35,352 bases of DNA from assembly GCA_964471825.1 (NCBI GenBank), contig CAYYKD010000038.1, positions 1 through 35,352 of the forward strand, given 5' to 3'. Origin of the DNA: CAYYKD01 sp964471825. GTDB lineage: Bacteria; Spirochaetota; GWE2-31-10; CAYYKD01. Under the pieces are notes generated by a model. It was not told the DNA's origin, did not search any database, and worked only from the letters and a program-made list of their open reading frames with translations. This document shows, piece by piece, positions 7,808 to 15,967 of this stretch; position 1 is the stretch's first letter, and every line of letters starts with the position of its first letter. Position numbers and translations under genes: made by a program.

Positions 7808-8737
7808 TTACTTAGTCCACCCATTCCATTTAAAAATTTTAAAAGTAATAACTCCAATAGTTATCATTATTCCAATACACAACGGATATGACCACCACCA
7901 ATTATCCGATCCCATTATCATTGACCACTCTGACATACCACCAATACCGGATAATAGAGTTAGCGGCATAAATATTGTTGTAATCAGTGTTAATCTTTTC
8001 ATTACATTATTAAGATGAGAATTAACAAAAGCATCTTTAGATCTAATCATAATATTTACTATTTTACCATATGTCTCATTTAATAACTTACATTGATCAT
8101 TCTCGATAAAAATATCATCTAAAAAATCATGATTGTTTTCATCAAAACTGAATTTTTTACTTAACTGCCTTAGTTTCTCGATTACAACTTTATTTGACTC
8201 TATTCCATTTTGATAATACACTATGCTTTTTTGAAGAGTATACATTCGTACAAGGTCAGTAGGCTTTGAACTATTAGCAATCTCCTGTTCAAGATTGTCA
8301 AGTATCATCCCAATAACTTTAAGGTGTCCTAAAAAATGAAATATTGTACCATAAATCAGTTTAAGTAAAATATCATTTACACCCCTAAGTTTGAGACCGT
8401 GTTTAGCCTCCAATATTTGTATACTCTCCGGCATAATAATAATTATTTTATCTTTATCAATAAAAATTCCTAATGTTGTTACTTTGAAATGCAGGTTTTC
8501 AATCGATGAATAATTTTTTGGGCGTTTTAAAAGTATAAACTTAAACTCATCGTCACATTCTACTCGTCCAATCTCATCAGGATCTAAGGCAGAATATAGG
8601 TTGTGTTGATCAATTTTATAGATATTTTTTACATAATCTAATTCTTCTTTAGTTGGTTCCTCATAAATATCAAGGACCGAATCCTCATTAAGTGACTCAA
8701 CCAACAGACCATTTAATAGATCATATCTTTTAATCAT
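7808..8737 (-). CDS. corA: CorA-family divalent-cation transporter with GMS in place of GMN
   Basis: Probable homopentameric Mg2+ (or Co2+/Ni2+/Zn2+) channel of the inner membrane. A large cytoplasmic N-terminal domain with a long helical section (about 130-245) is followed by two C-terminal membrane helices (249-266 and 284-302) and a short basic tail, as in the family. The classic loop signature GMN reads GMS at 267-269, in GIGGMSEWSMIMG. This Ser variant recurs in a subgroup of CorA-like proteins as far as I recall, so selectivity may differ from true Mg2+ CorA. Strong ribosome-binding site GGAGGGG before ATG 8737. It lies downstream of the Rsm22-like gene, with an inverted repeat between them. 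The length, 309 residues, is normal. Confidence 0.88.
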   Translation of the reverse strand: MIKRYDLLNGLLVESLNEDSVLDIYEEPTKEELDYVKNIYKIDQHNLYSALDPDEIGRVECDDEFKFILLKRPKNYSSIENLHFKVTTLGIFIDKDKIIIIMPESIQILEAKHGLKLRGVNDILLKLIYGTIFHFLGHLKVIGMILDNLEQEIANSSKPTDLVRMYTLQKSIVYYQNGIESNKVVIEKLRQLSKKFSFDENNHDFLDDIFIENDQCKLLNETYGKIVNIMIRSKDAFVNSHLNNVMKRLTLITTIFMPLTLLSGIGGMSEWSMIMGSDNWWWSYPLCIGIMITIGVITFKIFKWNGWTK

Positions 8738-8758
8738 AGCCCCTCCACGAAATACCCG

Positions 8759-8780
8759 AATTCTAGTACAAACTAGAATT
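8759..8780. repeat. Perfect 9-bp inverted repeat between the Rsm22-like gene and corA
   Basis: AATTCTAGT (8759-8767), ACAA loop, ACTAGAATT (8772-8780). There is no poly-U run on the minus strand, so it is a poor intrinsic terminator there. It could be an operator or an mRNA hairpin in the corA leader. Confidence 0.5.
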
Positions 8781-8785
8781 AATAA

Positions 8786-9979
8786 TTATTTCTTTTCGAT
8801 ACAAACAGCTATAGCATCATTGTAGGTATTCAAGGCGTAACCCCGTCTCAGAGTTACTTTCTTTGATGCATCATAAAAGAGTGAGTAAAGATCACCCGAT
8901 TTATCACAAACTAAAAATTTATTATAATCTGTTCCAGGTTTAATCTGTCGAGACATCGATGGATCAATTACATTTTTACGCATCCATGAAATCGTTTTAG
9001 AGTAAGAAGGTGATTTTGATGAAACTTGTATCCTATCACTAACCACAACTCCACAAATTGTCTGTTTTACGCGTTGTCCTTTATAGAAAACATTGTATGA
9101 ATAGTTTAACGATGAATGGTCTATTCCTGTATTTACATCTATAGATTCCTGAACAGCCGGTAAATCCCACTTTTCTTGAAACCAACACCAATCAGATCTA
9201 TTAGTATTTTCAGATAACGGACAGTCATTATTATGCGGACAGGGTTGAATTATACTCATATTATTAAAGCTCTTTAGTATTTTATCTCTTAGAACTCCCA
9301 TTTGTTTAGAATGCATGTCTTGTCCCGGTTCAATACTAACAAAAATTGAATCATCATTTAGTAGATCATAAACTTTTTTTGCATATAAAAATCTTGACTT
9401 GGCCGGAACCTCATTTAAAACATTTACACCTATAAAAATATCTGCATTATCTTTAATCATTTTTATATTATTGTATCTGATTACTTCGAGATTTGTTTTA
9501 ACATCAAATGTTTCATCAAGTATTTTTGTTCCAGATATATAGGCCTTATCAGACTTTTCGATTACTGAAATTTTTAACTTTTTCCCGGAAAGAGATATTC
9601 CATTATCATTTAAAAAAAACAAAAAGCCAAAAACGGCACTCAACGGGCCGGATCCAAAGTCAAACAATGATATCTCATTTTTATTAGAGATAATATTTTT
9701 TACTCGTTCTAAGACTTTAGGTTTGCTGAATATTTTTTTTACTCTCTCAACATTTGGCAGAAAAAAAGATGCAAGATATCCTGATAATAATGAAGGATCA
9801 TCCATATACTCCATTTCAAGATAATCTCTTTTTTTGTTAAATAATTCCCATACTTGAGTTACATTATAGGAAAGTCTGTTTTTGCTTAAAAGTCGATGAT
9901 ACTCTGTTTCTTTTGACCAGGCCTCATAGAACTTATCATAAGAAAAATTAATACTATTTTTGTTTATTTTTGTAGTCAT
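8786..9979 (-). CDS. Rsm22-like (METTL17-like) ribosomal small-subunit-associated methyltransferase fold protein
   Basis: A SAM-methyltransferase-fold protein of the Rsm22 family, whose mitochondrial members act in small-subunit assembly. The SAM-binding loop DFGSGPLSA lies at about residues 107-115. The diagnostic cysteine cluster PCPHNNDCPL followed by DWCWF (Cys247, Cys253, Cys265 counted from ATG 9979) matches the Fe-S-binding region of Rsm22/METTL17. TTG codons at 9997 and 9994 are in frame, but ATG 9979 is preferred. It has no ribosome-binding site and TATTAT lies six bases upstream, so a near-leaderless mRNA is possible. The gene is divergent from the thioredoxin-like gene by 74 bp. 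The bacterial substrate is unknown. It gives 397 residues. Confidence 0.8.
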   Translation of the reverse strand: MTTKINKNSINFSYDKFYEAWSKETEYHRLLSKNRLSYNVTQVWELFNKKRDYLEMEYMDDPSLLSGYLASFFLPNVERVKKIFSKPKVLERVKNIISNKNEISLFDFGSGPLSAVFGFLFFLNDNGISLSGKKLKISVIEKSDKAYISGTKILDETFDVKTNLEVIRYNNIKMIKDNADIFIGVNVLNEVPAKSRFLYAKKVYDLLNDDSIFVSIEPGQDMHSKQMGVLRDKILKSFNNMSIIQPCPHNNDCPLSENTNRSDWCWFQEKWDLPAVQESIDVNTGIDHSSLNYSYNVFYKGQRVKQTICGVVVSDRIQVSSKSPSYSKTISWMRKNVIDPSMSRQIKPGTDYNKFLVCDKSGDLYSLFYDASKKVTLRRGYALNTYNDAIAVCIEKK

Positions 9980-10053
9980 AGTAGTATAATACAACAAATT
10001 GTTCTTTTTTAAAAGAGTAAATATTTTTTTAAGTATTAATTTTAGGAGAATAT

Positions 10054-10422
10054 ATGAATATTATTAGTTTTAATGATTATGATATACAAAAAACCGTGGA
10101 GACAAATGGTGATTATCTAAATAGTTTTATAAATGTAGTAAATTCAACATTAAATTCAATTGTAATTTCAACTCAAGACTGGTGTCCTCAATGGCACACA
10201 TTAAATGGTTGGATAAAAGAACTGAAAAATCAAAAATGTGAACTCACTGTAATTCTGATAATATATAATAAAAGTAAATATTTTAGAGAATTTATGTTTT
10301 TTAAAGAGAATTTTTGGAAAAATGATCTTGTTCCATATATCCGCTACTATAAAAAAGGTATATTTTCAGGTGAATCTAATCTTATCGATTATGAGACATT
10401 TATCAAAAAATCATTAAGTTAA
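10054..10422 (+). CDS. Small thioredoxin-fold-like protein with a CPxW motif
   Basis: A 122-residue soluble protein without a signal peptide. Residues 36-50 (VISTQDWCPQWHTLN) resemble the strand-turn-helix of thioredoxin-like folds. The active site, however, has one cysteine followed by Pro-Gln-Trp (Cys44, Trp47) instead of CxxC. A second cysteine (in NQKCELTV) lies in the following strand. A redox or scaffolding role is inference; no family is confidently recognised. The ATG has a clear AGGAG about seven bases upstream. The gene stands alone, divergent from the Rsm22-like gene and convergent with the TRAP-operon response regulator. A weak TTGTTC-17-TATTTT pair (9999-10027) might be its promoter. 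Confidence 0.65.
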   Translation: MNIISFNDYDIQKTVETNGDYLNSFINVVNSTLNSIVISTQDWCPQWHTLNGWIKELKNQKCELTVILIIYNKSKYFREFMFFKENFWKNDLVPYIRYYKKGIFSGESNLIDYETFIKKSLS

Positions 10423-10474
10423 AAGACTCGTTACTTCACATTCAATGTGTAATTTTCATAACAATTAAAAAAAA

Positions 10475-10867
10475 TTAATCCTTGGAATTTAAAGCAAATT
10501 CAACACCTTCAAGGAGTTCGTCAATTTGAAATGGTTTTGGAACTAGTTTTTTTACACCACTCTCCATCATTAACAAATGTTGTGTATTATGCTGTCCCGG
10601 ATATGCCGTGAGTATTAAAGCTGGCGGAAGTTTCTTACTTGAATTAGTCTCAGATAATGCTTCTTTCATTTTTTTATAAAGATCATAGCCATTTATCTTT
10701 GGCATCATCATATCAAGAATAATTAGATCTATAGAATTATTCATAAGCAAATCAATCCCTTCTTCCCCCCCCTCTGTTGTTATTACCTTGTACCCCTCTC
10801 GTTCGAGAATCTCATTAACTAATTCAAGTATCCCCTTGTCATCATCAACTACTAATATCGTTTTCAT
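10475..10867 (-). CDS. CheY-like single-domain response regulator
   Basis: A receiver domain alone, 130 residues. The acidic cluster is Asp8-Asp10 (VVDDD), the phospho-acceptor Asp52 is in IILDMMMP, Thr87 is in ILTAYPGQ and Lys111 is in VPKPF. All key residues are intact, so it should be phosphorylated by a histidine kinase that is not encoded nearby. There is no output domain. It is the last gene of the TRAP transporter operon, 22 bp after tatM, with its own AGAGGG ribosome-binding site. It may act on transporter or motility control, or simply travel with the operon. Confidence 0.9.
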   Translation of the reverse strand: MKTILVVDDDKGILELVNEILEREGYKVITTEGGEEGIDLLMNNSIDLIILDMMMPKINGYDLYKKMKEALSETNSSKKLPPALILTAYPGQHNTQHLLMMESGVKKLVPKPFQIDELLEGVEFALNSKD

Positions 10868-10889
10868 AAAATCCCTCTTAAAATTATAA

Positions 10890-13226
10890 TTACTCTCTAA
10901 TCAATACCAATGTATTGTCTTTATTTACTAATCTCAACTCATCAGTTGTAAAACTGCTATCAAATATCACTTGAACATCTTTTTTGTAAACTAATGGCAC
11001 AATGTGTGAAACATCTGATGCGAAACTGGAGATAGTTATTAAATCATTATAGTCCGGCGTTGACTCTAGGCAATAGGATTGTTGTTTATAGCCTGATCGA
11101 TTTAAAACCTCTTTTATAAAAACCTTATCATTTTCAGACAACAGAATGTTCTTTTTTAAAATCCAACTTTTTTGAATATCGGTTGTATAATATTTCTTAA
11201 TGCTTTTTATCGAATCAGGAAGAATAGAGTAAACTGAATATGGAATAACTGATGGAACCGATGAGATCTTATAATAATCAGTTAATACTGCTTTAGTATT
11301 TTCGGATGTGAATTGACTGTTTAATATTTCATCGTAAAGTTGATCATCAATAAAAATTGGAATTGATGGAAATGTTAATTCAACTGTTTTCTTTTTTAAT
11401 AAATTGACTCTTGATGAACTAATTCCTTTTTCGCTATACACCTTCAATTCATTTTGAAAATTAAACTCATATTTTTCTCCTGAGTTTGATCGCCAAAAAC
11501 CAATAAATCCACCCTTCGATTTCTTAACAGTCGGATTTATTTTATTAATATAAAATTTCTTATTATCATCTGACAATGATTTTGTTGAATCGTCAAAACC
11601 AAACCCGCCATCGTCAAAGGAAAACTCATCATTAGAGCTGACTTCTGTATTTATATCCAATTCTTTAGAACGCGACTCTTCCAATAATTCTAAAAGCAGC
11701 CTCTCACCGTCATTATATATCTCAAACTTATATGACTCATAGCCATTTTGATCTTCAAGTCTAATAGTATTCTTTGAAATGGTGTATCTGCCTTTGATCG
11801 GTTCCTTAGTTAATAAATCCATGTTGGACCCTATCAACCTATAGTATACGCCTCCTGAATGAATATCAATCCGATCAATATGGCCAGAATTATTTTTAGT
11901 ATCAAACTCCCATCGAGACTCCAAAGCGGGTTGTTCAATAAACCATATTGATAATTGGGGCAGATAAGTAAATAAACCAAGAGAGAACAAACCGATTAGA
12001 ATAAATGAAATGACAGATTTATAAATAGTTACAATCGGTTTATTAAACCTGATTGATGATATAAATAGATTCATTCCAACAGGTGGGGTCAAATAGCCAA
12101 TTTCTAGATTAGTAATAAAAATTATACCGAGATGTATAAGATTGATATTATACTCATATGCTATAGGAAGTATCAGAGGAACAACAACTACAATAGCAGA
12201 GAATATATCCATTATGCAACCGACAACAAGAAGGAATATATTAAGTGCAATTAGAAATGTCCATTTATTCGTTATTATCCCTTTAATTGCAGCAAATATC
12301 TTATCCGGGACTTGTTGATATATAACATAATTAGTTGCAGCCAGTGAAACAGATAGTATAACTATAATTGCCCCGACCAGCACCATAGAATCCTGAATAA
12401 TCTTAGGTAACTGTTTAACCTTCACATCTTTGGTAAACAACACCTCTACAACCAATATATAAACAGCTGTAAATGCAGCAGCATCAGACACCGTTAACTT
12501 ACCGAGATAGATCCCTGTAAACAGTAAAATAGGTAGTGGTAATTCCCATTTTATATCCCAAAGAGCTTCGCGCAACTCTTTAAAATTAAAGGAAGAACTG
12601 GGAATATGAAACTTTTTACTAATAATCATGGCAAATATTGAAAGAATAACTATTCTTAGAATTCCCGGTACTGCCCCCCCAATAAAAAGACTATCAAGGA
12701 TTGGTTTTTGAGAAACAACTCCAAATAAAATTAATGGTAAACTTGGCGGAAATAAAAGTCCCAATCCGCCTGATGATGTAACAAGACCCAATGAAAATTT
12801 CTCTTTATACCCTTCAGACATCAATGCAGGTAATAAAAAACCACCTAAAGCGACAATTGTAACCCCTGATGCCCCTGTAAAAGCAGTAAAAAAAGCACAT
12901 GTTACCAATGTGACAATAGCTAGTCCACCCGGCATCCAACCGAGGCCAACTTTTGTAAGTCTAACTAGTCTCTTAGAAGCATTACTTGAAGCTAAAACAT
13001 AGCCTGCAAATGTAAATAGCGGGATGCTATAAATTAGGGGCATTTTAGCTATACCGGATATTTCCTGAGGAACTATCATCAGCATATCTAAAATGGGCTT
13101 ATTGTCTGATAATGCGAAAAAAAACCAATTTGCCAAAGCGGTTAATGCGATAACAGCAAACAATGGCTTACCAATTATTGCTAAGAAAACAATTAGAACA
13201 AAAGTTAGTACAATAAAGACTTGCAT
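10890..13226 (-). CDS. TRAP transporter large permease (DctM/TatM) with a long C-terminal extension
   Basis: Residues 1 to about 435 are a complete DctM-type permease of the ion-transporter superfamily. It has many membrane helices, TGASGVTIVALGGFLLPAL near 120 and a PPVGMNLFISS segment near 385. Such proteins import organic acids using a sodium or proton gradient. Residues about 436-778 are an extension outside the usual family length (about 430). It starts at Trp439 with a lipocalin-like beta pattern (WEFDT, then GRYTISKNTIRL), then an acidic Gly/Asp-rich linker near 530-545, then a second WRSNSGEKYEF beta segment. No known domain is recognised in the extension. GGAGA precedes the ATG. It is 15 bp downstream of tatQ and is followed by the response regulator gene. 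Confidence 0.85.
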   Translation of the reverse strand: MQVFIVLTFVLIVFLAIIGKPLFAVIALTALANWFFFALSDNKPILDMLMIVPQEISGIAKMPLIYSIPLFTFAGYVLASSNASKRLVRLTKVGLGWMPGGLAIVTLVTCAFFTAFTGASGVTIVALGGFLLPALMSEGYKEKFSLGLVTSSGGLGLLFPPSLPLILFGVVSQKPILDSLFIGGAVPGILRIVILSIFAMIISKKFHIPSSSFNFKELREALWDIKWELPLPILLFTGIYLGKLTVSDAAAFTAVYILVVEVLFTKDVKVKQLPKIIQDSMVLVGAIIVILSVSLAATNYVIYQQVPDKIFAAIKGIITNKWTFLIALNIFLLVVGCIMDIFSAIVVVVPLILPIAYEYNINLIHLGIIFITNLEIGYLTPPVGMNLFISSIRFNKPIVTIYKSVISFILIGLFSLGLFTYLPQLSIWFIEQPALESRWEFDTKNNSGHIDRIDIHSGGVYYRLIGSNMDLLTKEPIKGRYTISKNTIRLEDQNGYESYKFEIYNDGERLLLELLEESRSKELDINTEVSSNDEFSFDDGGFGFDDSTKSLSDDNKKFYINKINPTVKKSKGGFIGFWRSNSGEKYEFNFQNELKVYSEKGISSSRVNLLKKKTVELTFPSIPIFIDDQLYDEILNSQFTSENTKAVLTDYYKISSVPSVIPYSVYSILPDSIKSIKKYYTTDIQKSWILKKNILLSENDKVFIKEVLNRSGYKQQSYCLESTPDYNDLITISSFASDVSHIVPLVYKKDVQVIFDSSFTTDELRLVNKDNTLVLIRE

Positions 13227-13241
13227 ATGATCTCCAAATAT

Positions 13242-13766
13242 TTATGATTGATTATCATGAGGATGTATTTCATCAATTCCATTAACTAGGTTCTTTACAG
13301 AAACCATGCCCCTAAGAGCAAATCTAATAAACATCGTGCAAAAACTAAACGGTATGATAGTTATTAAAATCCATCCCGGTATAGAAAAAAGATTACTAAT
13401 TGCACCCTTTTTATACTCAATTGTTACTATATAGAGCAATGAAATTAAGCTTAAAATTAAACATACAATTGCAGAAGAAAAATTGGTTATAATATTAACC
13501 CACCCTCTAATTTTACCTTTTGCAAATCTGCCTATAAGATCAATTTTAATGTGCTTATCATAATTGGTAGCTAAACTCGCAGCGATCATACCTGCCCAAA
13601 GAACAAGATATCGCAATGCCGGATCTATCCAGCTTGCCGGAATCGAAATATTTCTAAAAATTATCTGTAAAAATGCAATAAGAACCATTACTAAAATTGA
13701 TATAACCAGTACTGTTTCCTCTAGAATTCTTAATACATGCGAGCCTTTTTTAATAAAATTGAGCAT
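13242..13766 (-). CDS. TRAP transporter small permease (DctQ/TatQ)
   Basis: The four-helix small membrane subunit that pairs with the DctM subunit: 174 residues, hydrophobic helices at about 15-38, 50-68, 92-115 and 130-150. The Trp-rich ASWIDPALRYLVLWAGMIAAS motif region (helix 2; ASWIDPALRYLVLW) is characteristic of DctQ. GGAG lies about seven bases before the ATG, 16 bp after tatP. It is a separate gene here. In Treponema pallidum, as I recall, the Q and M subunits are fused, so the operon here keeps the unfused arrangement. Confidence 0.85.
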   Translation of the reverse strand: MLNFIKKGSHVLRILEETVLVISILVMVLIAFLQIIFRNISIPASWIDPALRYLVLWAGMIAASLATNYDKHIKIDLIGRFAKGKIRGWVNIITNFSSAIVCLILSLISLLYIVTIEYKKGAISNLFSIPGWILITIIPFSFCTMFIRFALRGMVSVKNLVNGIDEIHPHDNQS

Positions 13767-13782
13767 TACAAAACTCCATTTT

Positions 13783-14802
13783 CTATTTTTTATTTAGATT
13801 TTTCAAAAGCATATCATAAATATCCTTAGAATATCCATCTTTCTCAATCATCTGAAGATTAACTTCATTACAAACTCGATAAAATTCCTTCTGTTCTTTT
13901 TGTTCAACATTCAAAAATCTTATCCCAAATTTCTTTATTGTTTCAAGAGCAGCTTTATTATCCTGTCTGATTGTAGGAGTAAGTGCATCAAAATGCTTCT
14001 TAAAAATCTCTCGCACCTTTAACTGATGTTCTTTAGGGAGTGCGTTAAAATATTTCTTTTCAATTCCAATAGCACCAATCATAAATGTAATTGGAAAATC
14101 TGCTATATAATTTACCCTGCTTGTCCATTGCATAGCAATCAAACCATATGGAGGTGCAAAAACTGTGTCTATTAGACCTGTCGACAAACTCTGTAGTATA
14201 TCTGAAGTCTGTAAAGGTCTCGGATTAGCTTTAATATGCGTGAATAAAGCCATGCTCACTCTGTCACCCTCAAGCACAAATGGTTTTGATGCCCTCATTG
14301 TATCAATAGAATTTAGCGGCATCTTGGAACAAACATATATGGGTCCGGTCTCAGTCCAAGCAAGTATAACTACTCCGCTATTACTCTCTTCCAACTTCTT
14401 TTCAAAAAAACCTGAAAGTTTATCCTTAAAAATGTCGTACTCGGTTTCATTACTAATCACTAATGGAAATCCTACGATAGCAAAATCTTTATAGATCCTC
14501 TGTAATCCCGCATTACTAAATGTACTTCCGGTGATTTGCCCGGTTGCCATTTTAGTAATAACAGTTCCCTGATCCCCCATTACTCCACCCGGATATATTA
14601 CTATACCGACCTCTTTATTTGTTGAAAGATACAATTCTCGATTTATCGCCTTTAATGTGTTATTCCATGAACTGTCTGCAGGTACCTCAGTTGCAAATCT
14701 AATTAAATATTTTGGCTGAGGGTTTGCTGATGACTGTGAAAATACAGTATTTAAACTAAAAAATGATACAATAAAAAACAAAAAAAACTTATCTACTCTC
14801 AT
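13783..14802 (-). CDS. TRAP transporter periplasmic solute-binding protein (DctP/TatP)
   Basis: Periplasmic ligand-binding component that delivers substrate to the Q/M permease. An N-terminal signal peptide (basic MRVDK, then a hydrophobic core ending near NTVFSQ) is followed by the DctP pattern: FATEVPADSSWN, YPGGVMGDQGTVITKMATGQI, then LQTSDILQSLSTGLIDTVFAPP. A TTG at 14817 is in frame, but ATG 14802 has AGGAG at the right distance and gives 339 residues with a proper signal peptide. It directly follows the tatT lipoprotein gene, which encodes its probable periplasmic partner. The ligand is unknown. The treponemal homologue has been proposed to bind hydrophobic ligands. Confidence 0.88.
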   Translation of the reverse strand: MRVDKFFLFFIVSFFSLNTVFSQSSANPQPKYLIRFATEVPADSSWNNTLKAINRELYLSTNKEVGIVIYPGGVMGDQGTVITKMATGQITGSTFSNAGLQRIYKDFAIVGFPLVISNETEYDIFKDKLSGFFEKKLEESNSGVVILAWTETGPIYVCSKMPLNSIDTMRASKPFVLEGDRVSMALFTHIKANPRPLQTSDILQSLSTGLIDTVFAPPYGLIAMQWTSRVNYIADFPITFMIGAIGIEKKYFNALPKEHQLKVREIFKKHFDALTPTIRQDNKAALETIKKFGIRFLNVEQKEQKEFYRVCNEVNLQMIEKDGYSKDIYDMLLKNLNKK

Positions 14803-14820
14803 AATATCTCCTATCAAATC

Positions 14821-15684
14821 TTAAAATTGAAAATCATCTGAAAAAACCTCTTCTACTTTGGATAATTTTAACCTTGCATCTTTCTGTGCAAGAATATTCA
14901 TCAGTCTATTTTCAGGAAACCGGTCAACATCAGCATCAATAACCTCTTTAAGTAACTTTTCATATCCCTCTCTATCCATCTGGGGTTTATAATAAAAATC
15001 AGCATAAAAAAGTTTAATCATAAATAATTTACCCTGAGATAATTCTAATGCTTTTTCAAACTCAATTTTTGCTTTAGCAAGATTACCGCCAAATGCTTCC
15101 GGATATGCACCGTAAAAAATCCCCTCTATTAAATGCGGGGCACCATAATAGAAACCGCTATCTAGATCGTATATTCTTTTTAATATAGATTTTACATAGG
15201 GCAGCTCAATAAAAACATCTGGATTATCAACATTTGCAAGAATATTCAAAGCCCATGAATATGCAGCCCAGAATAGATACTTGACATCATTTTTTGTAAT
15301 TGATTTGACAAAGTCGTCATAAGCTTTATCTCTAACTGATTTTTCAGCTTCTTTTAATGAAGAATATTTTCTATACGCAGGATAACAATTTAAAAGGTCT
15401 TTTGTCCATTTCATAGTTTTTTCATTAAATATTGCTTTTCGTTCTTTTTGATCTACAAAAGCTCCTGAATAAGCAGAAAACAGCTGAATCCCCGTGACAA
15501 GCATATCTTTATCATTTGGTGAATTTCTAATCAATGCCTCAACCAATAAAAGATATGAAGGTGCCCCCTCCTCTACAAGCTGAATATCTTTCTGTTCATA
15601 TAAAGAACCTGCAAGGTTGGACAATATATTAGTACAACTAATCAGTTGAAAAATCACTATCAATAAAAAAAACTTTTTAATCAT
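14821..15684 (-). CDS. TatT-type TPR lipoprotein of a TRAP transporter (TPAT)
   Basis: The N-terminus has a lipoprotein signal with lipobox LISC (Cys about 17 from ATG 15684). The mature chain is alpha-helical with TPR-like pairs such as AKIEFEKALELSQ near residue 215 and YGAYPEAFGGNLAKAK before it. This matches TatT of T. pallidum, which forms an oligomer with the binding protein TatP. The presence of this subunit defines TPR-associated TRAP transporters. A GTG at 15693 is in frame, but ATG 15684 is preferred, with GGAG nine bases upstream. It is the first gene of the operon, with a promoter at 15733-15761. It gives 287 residues, as expected for the family. Confidence 0.85.
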   Translation of the reverse strand: MIKKFFLLIVIFQLISCTNILSNLAGSLYEQKDIQLVEEGAPSYLLLVEALIRNSPNDKDMLVTGIQLFSAYSGAFVDQKERKAIFNEKTMKWTKDLLNCYPAYRKYSSLKEAEKSVRDKAYDDFVKSITKNDVKYLFWAAYSWALNILANVDNPDVFIELPYVKSILKRIYDLDSGFYYGAPHLIEGIFYGAYPEAFGGNLAKAKIEFEKALELSQGKLFMIKLFYADFYYKPQMDREGYEKLLKEVIDADVDRFPENRLMNILAQKDARLKLSKVEEVFSDDFQF

Positions 15685-15732
15685 CTCTACCACTCCATTA
15701 AAATATACAATCTGAATTAAATAACTGTAAAA

Positions 15733-15761
15733 TTTATATTAAATTTTTTAAAAAAACTCAA
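15733..15761 (-). promoter_or_regulatory. Sigma70-type promoter of the tatT-P-Q-M operon
   Basis: Minus-strand -35 TTGAGT (15761-15756), a 17-bp spacer and -10 TATAAA (15738-15733). It lies about 50 bp upstream of ATG 15684. The DNA is AT-rich here, so chance matches are possible. Confidence 0.5.
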
Positions 15762-15913
15762 TTAAAATTCAATATTTATTGCATTATTTCAATTCATATT
15801 ATTTGTATCAAACTTATTTTTCTCATACTTATTATTCTCATTCATATTATTCGTACTATTATACTCTCATAATTATTATATAATAAGGTTATTAGAGTCT
15901 CAAACCGATTCTA

Positions 15914-15958
15914 TTTATATGGCCTTCTGAATACACAGTATAAAGAAGGCCATATAAA
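15914..15958 (-). terminator. Long hairpin directly after hflC
   Basis: A perfect 15-bp stem (15914-15928 with 15944-15958) closes a 15-base loop and begins about 10 bp past the hflC stop. It lacks a strong U-run on the minus strand, so it may be a 3'-end stabilising hairpin or an imperfect terminator. Confidence 0.5.
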
Positions 15959-15967
15959 TTATCACCC

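Noticed and set aside
15770..15895. Repetitive-looking TTCATATTATT/CTCATA pattern suggesting a repeat array
   Set aside because: Units are short, irregular and unevenly spaced; it looks like low-complexity AT-rich DNA, not CRISPR.
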